This document shows positions 44,687-51,322 of a stretch of 64,000 nucleotides of DNA, one piece after another. Source of the DNA: a bacterium. Lineage in GTDB: Bacteria; Zhuqueibacterota; Zhuqueibacteria; Residuimicrobiales; Residuimicrobiaceae. Where the stretch lies: NCBI GenBank assembly GCA_029565685.1, contig JAKQNR010000022.1, positions 248,001 to 312,000 on the forward strand. Direction: 5' to 3'. Numbering within the stretch: the first letter of the stretch is position 1; every line of letters starts with the position of its first letter. The position numbers and the translations under genes are program-made. The notes beneath the pieces were generated by a model. That model was not told where the DNA came from and made no database searches. It was given only the letters and a program-made list of their open reading frames with translations.

Positions 44687-44893
44687 ACGCTCCTCCTAAA
44701 AAGGTTAATACTGCAGAGTGGATTGATGATAGAGCCGAGTCCGCGTTCACCTCCTTTCATGCGGGTTACGTAGCTGTTCGGCTGCTTCACGGTAGGATGT
44801 TTGCTTTTACTGATTCTGACTGAGCTGAACCGCCGAATCCTGCGCTTCAGCGGCAAAACGTCTCCTCCGATCTAGTCTGCGGCGTCCTTCGGT
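44687..44893 (-). promoter_or_regulatory. Leader of the triple-repeat gene, with orphan SD-like box and possible leader peptide
   Basis: The minus strand holds AAAGGAGGTGAA at 44746-44757, a near-perfect anti-SD match 60 bases before the real start, like the boxes at 10364 and 10414. A 25-codon frame (44683-44760) begins ATG-AAA-GGA-GGT and ends with a TGA overlapping the ATG of the surface-protein gene by 4 bases (ATGA). It has no SD of its own, so its translation is doubtful. No -35/-10 pair or terminator was recognised here. Confidence 0.4.
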
Positions 44894-46471
44894 TCAGAAG
44901 CGGAGCCATTTCAAGTCGACCGTCGGTACCAACGCTTCGCCGGTAAAGTTTTTTCTTACAAACAACGACGTCAAGTTCGAACGGACGCTGTCGGATAAAT
45001 CTAATGTCCTTAACAAGGCTTCATCGATAAATACGGGGTATCGTTTCTCCAATTCCTGCAGCCGCTCCTTCAGCCGCTGGAGGTGCTTTTCGTGCATCAG
45101 AAGATTGTGCGCCTCATGCTCGTACTTGTAAAAGCGGGTGGTGTCCACATCGGCGATAGGGAGCTCCCGCCAGCGGTTGTGAAAAAAGTCCTGCATCTCC
45201 GCTTCCGAAACCGTCAGATCCCGGACCGATTGGGCGCGATAAACGTCATAGGTCCACTTACGCTCCCAGCGCTGCAGATCCTCGACGATGTGCGCGGAAT
45301 CGGCATATCCTTCTTGCTCTGCAATATGCATGAATCGTTCATTTTTAAACATGGCGCCGATCTCGGTGATCAGCCTCTCTTTGAACTCTTCATACGAGCG
45401 GCTCTGTTTGAGCGGGCGGCGGTAATAATTCATGTAAGCCAGATAGTCCAGCACCGCTTTGGAACCGCCCCGATAGGTGAGCAGCGTTTGATCCTTCAAA
45501 GCCTGCAGCTGCTTGAGATAGCTCCTACTCGTATCCGCTGCGTTTTGCACCGCTTCCACCAAGGAGGTCTCCGGCAATCCCTTTTGGATCCAAGCATACA
45601 AAGCCGGCGCTAAAGCTTCGACCACGCCGCCTTTAACCCGAACATCGAGCGGCGTGATCAGGGAATCCATCAGGGCATGGACGATACGATCCGCTTCGAT
45701 ATCGTGAAGCCGGCCGGCCATTTGTTTTCTTTTCGCTCCGGCATGCAGCTCCTCTTCTTTAATCCCCTGGCGGTTGATGTCGGTTATCTGCACCAACGCG
45801 TACCCGCGGCCATAAGGGATGGGATCAGAGACCTTTCCTATCTCCAGGTCTTTGATCCGTTCGAACGCCTCCGGCTGCAGATCCAGATAGTCGATCCAAT
45901 CTGTCTCATATTGCCGTTTTCCCTTTTGCGGTGTTTCCCTGTGGGCCTCTTGTTTGGAGATGAAATCCTTGAGGTCTGTTTTGCGCGCCTGGATCAACGC
46001 TTTCTGAGCGTCGTCGAACGAAGGCGTCGGCCATATGAGCATGCGCCACTTGACGGTTCCCTTTTGAATCGCCTCTTGCAGTGCGTCTTCTGGGATTTTC
46101 ACCCGGCCATGAACGTGTTTACGGTAAAAAGCCTCCAAAAGGTCATTGCGGCGGCGATTGGCGACGCGGGACGCGACGTACCGGCTTTTGTGCAGGCCCA
46201 GGCGATAGCCTTCGTTGGCCAGCAGCAGCTCTTTGACCATATAGTCCAGGTAGGTGCGTCGTGGATCGGCGCCCTGTCGCAACGGCGCAAAGCTGAACTC
46301 GTAGCTGTATTTGAATTCCTCCGCCGTTATGACCCGGTCTCCGACCTTGGCGAGAACCAGCTCACTCAGCGGTTTGGTTTTTTTCTCTCTGGCGCAGCTG
46401 AAAACCATGCAGCCGGCGAATACAAAGAGCAGCCACCTTGCGAAGGCGGCGCCTTCCAAAGGTTCCTTCAT
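44894..46471 (-). CDS. SurA/PpiC-type foldase lipoprotein with degenerate parvulin domain
   Basis: A longer frame to 46663 exists, but the ATG at 46471 overlaps the upstream stop as ATGA and is followed by a lipoprotein signal ('MVFSC', C26), so I start there. The 525-residue product has a SurA_N-like opening ('VLAKVGDRVITAEEFKYSYE', 'LDYMVKELLLANEGYRLGL'). A parvulin-like block follows (about 150-260), ending 'DPIPYGRGYALVQITDI'. The usual G-G-D-L-G strand is replaced by 'YETDWIDYLDLQPEAFERI', so isomerase activity is uncertain. The rest is helical and highly charged, suited to chaperoning. It follows directly after the cargo gene of cassette B. A dedicated chaperone for the cargo or the receptor is an inference. 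Confidence 0.75.
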   Translation of the reverse strand: MKEPLEGAAFARWLLFVFAGCMVFSCAREKKTKPLSELVLAKVGDRVITAEEFKYSYEFSFAPLRQGADPRRTYLDYMVKELLLANEGYRLGLHKSRYVASRVANRRRNDLLEAFYRKHVHGRVKIPEDALQEAIQKGTVKWRMLIWPTPSFDDAQKALIQARKTDLKDFISKQEAHRETPQKGKRQYETDWIDYLDLQPEAFERIKDLEIGKVSDPIPYGRGYALVQITDINRQGIKEEELHAGAKRKQMAGRLHDIEADRIVHALMDSLITPLDVRVKGGVVEALAPALYAWIQKGLPETSLVEAVQNAADTSRSYLKQLQALKDQTLLTYRGGSKAVLDYLAYMNYYRRPLKQSRSYEEFKERLITEIGAMFKNERFMHIAEQEGYADSAHIVEDLQRWERKWTYDVYRAQSVRDLTVSEAEMQDFFHNRWRELPIADVDTTRFYKYEHEAHNLLMHEKHLQRLKERLQELEKRYPVFIDEALLRTLDLSDSVRSNLTSLFVRKNFTGEALVPTVDLKWLRF

Positions 46472-49400
46472 TTGATGATGGCGAATTTGCCCCGTGAGAC
46501 GCCGAGGTCGTCCGCCTCTACGACAAAGAAATACATGCCAAAAGCGACTTCCGGCCCGTCTTCGGAGGTCAAGTCCCAGGACTCGCGGCCAAAGTCCATG
46601 GCCGAGTTGTGCTTCAGCTCCTTGATCAGTTTGCCGCTGACGGAAAAGATTTTGATCGTGCACACCGGCGGCAGGTTGACGAAATCCACCCGCCGCTGCT
46701 GATAGCCGGCCAATTCATAGATCGATTCGTAGCTGCTGGCCACCACATAGGGATCCGGAACCACATAGATGTCGTGCATGTCCCGCTTGGCCTGTTCCTT
46801 GATCCACTGGCCGCCGTCGACGGTGAAGCGGTATTTGTCGTGCCGCGTCGGGTTGCGCGTGGTTTTAAAACGATAGATGTCGCCCGCTTTTAAGGGAATG
46901 ACGGGGTTCAGGGAATCAAACGGGTTTTTGATAAAGCGGACCTGCCAGGAGGCATGATACTGACCCTTTTGATGCTTGGGAAACATGATGGTGATGCGCG
47001 TGCTGTCCCAGATTTGTCCTTCCATTTCCTGCTTGAGCTCCGGATCGATGGTCCGTTTATCCTTATCGTAGACCACGGTCACCTTCATGCGATGGGGGTT
47101 GTTGGGATCGCTCACATTCCAGGTGGTGAAGTTCAGCGGATAGGCCGGGATCAACAGCGCCGAGGGGGTGTAGGAGGTATCCACGCCCTTGTGATCAGCG
47201 ACGCGAAATTCGATGTCAAAGGGCGCTGCATAGGCGGCGCCGGTCAATTCGATGTTCTGAATGCGGATGTTGGATTTGGTGTCGTTGGCCCATTTCTTCC
47301 ATTCGTTGGTCTCACGGCCGTACTCGTTCAGCTTGAGGATTTCGATGCCCCGGTCCTGATCCGCTTCTGTACTTCCGGACGCGTAGGCGCTGTTCCAGGA
47401 CAGGTCAAAGTGAATGCCTTGATAGATGTTCCTTTCCAGCTCTGGGAACACTTTTTGGGTGAACTCGTAGTTGCCGTTGTATTGGAAATTGAACAGGGTG
47501 TCGCCGGTGGTGAGATTCTTGCAGGTGATGCCGGTGGTGTTGCCCCATTGGTACGCCGGCGTCAGTTTGTCGAGATAGTGGTCGTCGTTGAACGTCAGTT
47601 CGTACTCGTGGCCGAGGTAGACATGGTTCTTGTTGAAAACGTCGATGTTCATCGTGCCGCCGCGGGCGATGCCGCTGATGTGCTTGATTTTAGTCGAATC
47701 GATGTAAGGGTTGGTAAAGCCGGCGGCGGGTTCACAGGGGATGCAGACCGCGGTGTTGCGGTCGCGGTAGACGACCTCGCCCAGCAGGTTTACGGTGATA
47801 TTGAACGGTGATTCACTGGGCATGGCGTCGATGTCATAATCCTCGGAGATGAGGCCGCGTTCAAAAAAGTCCTCGCCGTTGCCCGCGTCGATGGCGGTCA
47901 CCGCATAGTAATAGGTCCGGCCGTTGTCCACGGTGGTGTCGCGATACGAGTGCCGCAAGCCGCTGTCCTTACCCATGTCGTAATGCACGCCCAGATTGGG
48001 GAACGGGGTGGGGTGGATCCCTTTCAAGCCGTCCACTTTGTCGTAAATGGCCAACGGCTTGAACAGAAGCACATTGCCGAAGGCATCGGAGATGGTCTTG
48101 ATGTCGAGGAATTTGGGGTCTGTGCTTTTATACACGCGATAGCCGTTGAAATCATAGCCGAAGAACGGATCTTTGGAATTTTCCGCATCTGTGTCCCAGT
48201 AAAGCTGCACCACTTTGTTGCCCACATCGGAGATCAAGGTGGGTTGGATCGGCGGGGTGAGGAACTGATAGTTGTTGTCGTAGATGCTCTGCATGGTGGC
48301 TTTGTTGCGGATGGCGTCGTCCTGGTCCTCGCCCATGATCATGGCGATGGTGAACCGTTCCCACTTCATCTTTTCCAATTTTACCGCACGGGCGCCGAAG
48401 GTGAAGACGATATCCTCGTCGGTCTCCTCGACTTCGAACCAGTCGTCTTTGATCATGTAGCGGTTCCAGAAGAACTTGTCGTCCTCCAGGTTGCGGTTTT
48501 TCTGGAATTCGTAGACATAGGCGATCTTTAGGCCCGCCTGATCGGCCTCGTCGATATCGGTCAGATCGAAATTCGGCTCCCCCAGATCCATGCGGCCGTT
48601 GCATTCGCTGCCGTCCGGATCCGGACCGAACCAGCCGTTCTCATCCGGGCCGATGCCGTCGGTGCCGCGGTCGTCGTTCACCGGTTCCATGTCCAGCTTG
48701 TCATTGCGGTTTTTATCTTCGCCGACATCCAGGGCGCCGTTCAGGTTCACGTCTTCTGTGTCCCATTTGCCGTTGCCCTGGGTGCCGTCTTCGTCCGGGC
48801 CCTTGTAGCCCGGATCGCCCGGCGCCAGTTTATCCAGACCGATATCACGAAATCCTCTCCAGTCGCCGTCGTTGTCGATGCCGTCTTCCATGGATTCGTC
48901 GATCATGAAATCCGCATCGTCGTCCTTGCCGTTATAGTTGATGCCCGGGCTTTCGAGAAAGGCGAAGGCAAAGGTGCCGATCTTTTTATAGGTGGAGAGC
49001 TGTTCGGGAAACTGATGCCATTGATAGAGGATATCGAAATCCAGCCGGCCGCCTGAACCCTCATAGTCATAGGTCGCCTTGATGTAATTGGCGGTGTTGT
49101 AGGTGCTCTGACCCACGTTGGCGTCGCACCACATGCCGGTGATGACTTGGTTGAGCACATAATCGCTGTAATTGCGCACGCGATAGACCGACACCAGAAT
49201 GTCCTCGGCCAGAGGATGATACCAGGCATAGGTTCTGCCCTCGACCTCAATGCCGAGGCCGGCGATGCCCACATCGTCATGCCAATTGCGCGTATCCGGC
49301 GTGCCGTCTGGATTTTTCATCGGCCAATATTTACCGTCATAAAAGTCGTTCAGCCGATCGTTCTCATGGTCGTCCATGCGGTACAAGGTCTCCTGATCCG

Positions 49401-50169
49401 CAATAGGTCCTGCCTTGTACTCGCCGTTCCACTTGCCCTGGCGCAGGCCGGGCTTGATGGTCCGCGGAGGGCGGCCGAAATAGGGGCGATCGTCGCCGAT
49501 GTACGAGCCGCCGGGCCAGTACTCGGGCCAGGTCCGTTTGTCTGTGCTGATGGCCATACTCTTCAGGATGCTTTCCGGTGGATCGAGGTTGTAGTCGAGC
49601 TGGCCGTTGAAATTGACGTCCTCGGCCGGGGATAACTCGCCGTCACCGTCTATGTCCTCATTGATGCCCCAGATAAAGCCATACTGCCCGTCGTTGTAAA
49701 AGCCCGGGACCGGCGCCCACACCTGCTGATGGCTGTTGTCCGAAGAGAGCTGCGGCGGCGTCCAGACGCTCACATGATAAAAGTAGGAGTCAGTTACGAT
49801 GGGAAGTTGCTTGCCGTCCCAGCGATCCGGAATGACCTTTCCTCTGTAGGCGGTCATGTCCGTCACCAAGCTGCCGATATAGAAATTCGCTTTGCCGACG
49901 TAGGTGTTGCCCTGACTTCCGGGCCAGCGCATCCCTTCGTTGGGTGAGAGCGCCGCATCGGTCATATTGCCGACATTCCAAATAGGGCAGTAGAGCAGGT
50001 TGCGATCGAAAAGCCCGCGCGCCCAAAATCGCGCCCAATGCATGGGATGGGTGTCATACTGTACGCCGGAAAGCTGCTGCTGGGCGAAGAGGGTGCCGGT
50101 CGACAGTAGGAACAGCGTCGGGAATATGAGAACGAACCGGTTCATGCGTTTATTGGCTGACGATGCCAT
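46468..50169 (-). CDS. Very large T9SS-sorted cargo protein with acidic Ca-binding-like repeats (cassette B)
   Basis: A 1233-residue protein with a signal peptide ('FVLIFPTLFLLSTGTLFAQ'; an inner Met at residue 9 is an alternative start). Residues about 423-540 hold a run of dockerin/thrombospondin-3-like acidic loops ('DEDGTQGNGKWDTEDVNLNG', 'DKNRNDKLDMEPVNDDRG', 'FGPDPDGSECNGRMDLGEP') likely to bind Ca2+. A fibronectin-III-like module follows (about 675-790, 'GYRVYKSTDPKFLD', 'YYYAVTAIDAGNG'). The end is a sorting-type domain ('VPDPYVVASSYES', 'NLPPVCTIKIFSVSGKLI'), like that of the 14510-16651 protein. The layout TBDT-PorV-cargo is also shared. GGAG lies 7 bases before the ATG. I do not recognise a catalytic domain; a surface scaffold or receptor partner is a hypothesis. 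Confidence 0.75.
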   Translation of the reverse strand: MASSANKRMNRFVLIFPTLFLLSTGTLFAQQQLSGVQYDTHPMHWARFWARGLFDRNLLYCPIWNVGNMTDAALSPNEGMRWPGSQGNTYVGKANFYIGSLVTDMTAYRGKVIPDRWDGKQLPIVTDSYFYHVSVWTPPQLSSDNSHQQVWAPVPGFYNDGQYGFIWGINEDIDGDGELSPAEDVNFNGQLDYNLDPPESILKSMAISTDKRTWPEYWPGGSYIGDDRPYFGRPPRTIKPGLRQGKWNGEYKAGPIADQETLYRMDDHENDRLNDFYDGKYWPMKNPDGTPDTRNWHDDVGIAGLGIEVEGRTYAWYHPLAEDILVSVYRVRNYSDYVLNQVITGMWCDANVGQSTYNTANYIKATYDYEGSGGRLDFDILYQWHQFPEQLSTYKKIGTFAFAFLESPGINYNGKDDDADFMIDESMEDGIDNDGDWRGFRDIGLDKLAPGDPGYKGPDEDGTQGNGKWDTEDVNLNGALDVGEDKNRNDKLDMEPVNDDRGTDGIGPDENGWFGPDPDGSECNGRMDLGEPNFDLTDIDEADQAGLKIAYVYEFQKNRNLEDDKFFWNRYMIKDDWFEVEETDEDIVFTFGARAVKLEKMKWERFTIAMIMGEDQDDAIRNKATMQSIYDNNYQFLTPPIQPTLISDVGNKVVQLYWDTDAENSKDPFFGYDFNGYRVYKSTDPKFLDIKTISDAFGNVLLFKPLAIYDKVDGLKGIHPTPFPNLGVHYDMGKDSGLRHSYRDTTVDNGRTYYYAVTAIDAGNGEDFFERGLISEDYDIDAMPSESPFNITVNLLGEVVYRDRNTAVCIPCEPAAGFTNPYIDSTKIKHISGIARGGTMNIDVFNKNHVYLGHEYELTFNDDHYLDKLTPAYQWGNTTGITCKNLTTGDTLFNFQYNGNYEFTQKVFPELERNIYQGIHFDLSWNSAYASGSTEADQDRGIEILKLNEYGRETNEWKKWANDTKSNIRIQNIELTGAAYAAPFDIEFRVADHKGVDTSYTPSALLIPAYPLNFTTWNVSDPNNPHRMKVTVVYDKDKRTIDPELKQEMEGQIWDSTRITIMFPKHQKGQYHASWQVRFIKNPFDSLNPVIPLKAGDIYRFKTTRNPTRHDKYRFTVDGGQWIKEQAKRDMHDIYVVPDPYVVASSYESIYELAGYQQRRVDFVNLPPVCTIKIFSVSGKLIKELKHNSAMDFGRESWDLTSEDGPEVAFGMYFFVVEADDLGVSRGKFAIIK

Positions 50170-50221
50170 GGAGGATCTCCAACTTTCTTTTATCGACGGT
50201 TACGAGGAAACCATGATATAA

Positions 50222-51322
50222 CTAGAATGCACTGATGCCAAGGGTAAATCGATTGACCGAAGCGAGCACGGTCCAGTCGGACCAGGCGTAATCCAAGGTT
50301 AGAGTGGTGGAGTTGAAAAAGCGATACGACAGGCCGGCTCCCAAGGTCAATCCGTCGGCGCTATAGTCCGCGAAAAGAGAGTGATAACCGGCCCTGAGAT
50401 AGAATAGGTTGAGCAGTTTGGCTTCCATCCCCACATCCATGGTCTCCACGTCATTGCTGGGATGATTGACGCTGGCGGCGAACAGCATGGCATTGCGCGG
50501 CCCGAGATCGAGGGTGTAGCCCAGGCCGAAGCGGAAGAGAAGGGGCAGCGGATACGTCTCGGTGGCCAGATGGATCGCTACGTTGTCGTTGTTATAGTAT
50601 TCATTTTTCCGGCCATCGATGTCCGCCACACGCGTCAGATCCCTTCCGCTCAAGCCGAATTCAGGACCCAGGTTGCTCACGGCTCCGCCCAACCGCAATC
50701 CCTTGAGCGGTGTGTCAAAAAGGATCGACAGATCGGCGGCAAAGGTGGATCCTTTCACATGCCAGATGTTTTCCTGAAAGTATTTGGCGCCCAGACCGAC
50801 AGAGACGCGGTCGGTGATGTTGAGCGCCCAGTACAGGCCGGCGACCAGGTCCGAGGCGGTGTAGGTCTCGCCGGTGCCCTCGGGACGAAAAACGGTGCGA
50901 ACGGGATTGGAACCATAGTCCATCATCGCCAGATGAAATCCCAACGATGAGTTCATCATCTGCAGCGGCACTATCAGGTCCACGGTATGAAATTGGGTTT
51001 CGATCAGCCACTCTGTCTTGGAGACCTGCAGAGACAAGGATTGGATTCTCGAGATGCCGGCGGGATTCCAATAGAGCGCAGAGGGGTCGTTTGCCACGGC
51101 GACGAACGCGCCGCCCAAGGCTTCGGCGCGTGCGCCTACGCCGATCTCCAGCACGGCGCCGGCGGAGGTGCCGCGGCGGCTTACCTGGGTGTCATATTGC
51201 AGATCCGCCGGATTGACCTGGCTGTGGCCGCTCGTTGCAGCAAGAATCGTCATGGCCGCAGTCACGGCTAAAATCGAACGACGGGTTTTGCTCCTGGTGT
51301 CATTCAAGGTCGGGGTCCTCAT
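50222..51322 (-). CDS. PorV/PorQ family outer-membrane barrel (cassette B)
   Basis: A 366-residue outer-membrane protein with a signal peptide (about residues 1-35). It has the family signature 'LEIGVGARAEALGGAFVAVA' followed by 'DPSALYWNPAGISRIQ'. Beta strands run to a C-terminal phenylalanine ('RFTLGISAF'), as in many outer-membrane barrels. It probably shuttles cargo from the T9SS translocon. The ATG overlaps the TBDT stop by one base (TAATG), and no SD is visible, so translation should depend on re-initiation after the receptor. The next gene starts 52 bases on. It is a paralogue of the 16702-17685 protein in the same gene order. Confidence 0.8.
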   Translation of the reverse strand: MRTPTLNDTRSKTRRSILAVTAAMTILAATSGHSQVNPADLQYDTQVSRRGTSAGAVLEIGVGARAEALGGAFVAVANDPSALYWNPAGISRIQSLSLQVSKTEWLIETQFHTVDLIVPLQMMNSSLGFHLAMMDYGSNPVRTVFRPEGTGETYTASDLVAGLYWALNITDRVSVGLGAKYFQENIWHVKGSTFAADLSILFDTPLKGLRLGGAVSNLGPEFGLSGRDLTRVADIDGRKNEYYNNDNVAIHLATETYPLPLLFRFGLGYTLDLGPRNAMLFAASVNHPSNDVETMDVGMEAKLLNLFYLRAGYHSLFADYSADGLTLGAGLSYRFFNSTTLTLDYAWSDWTVLASVNRFTLGISAF

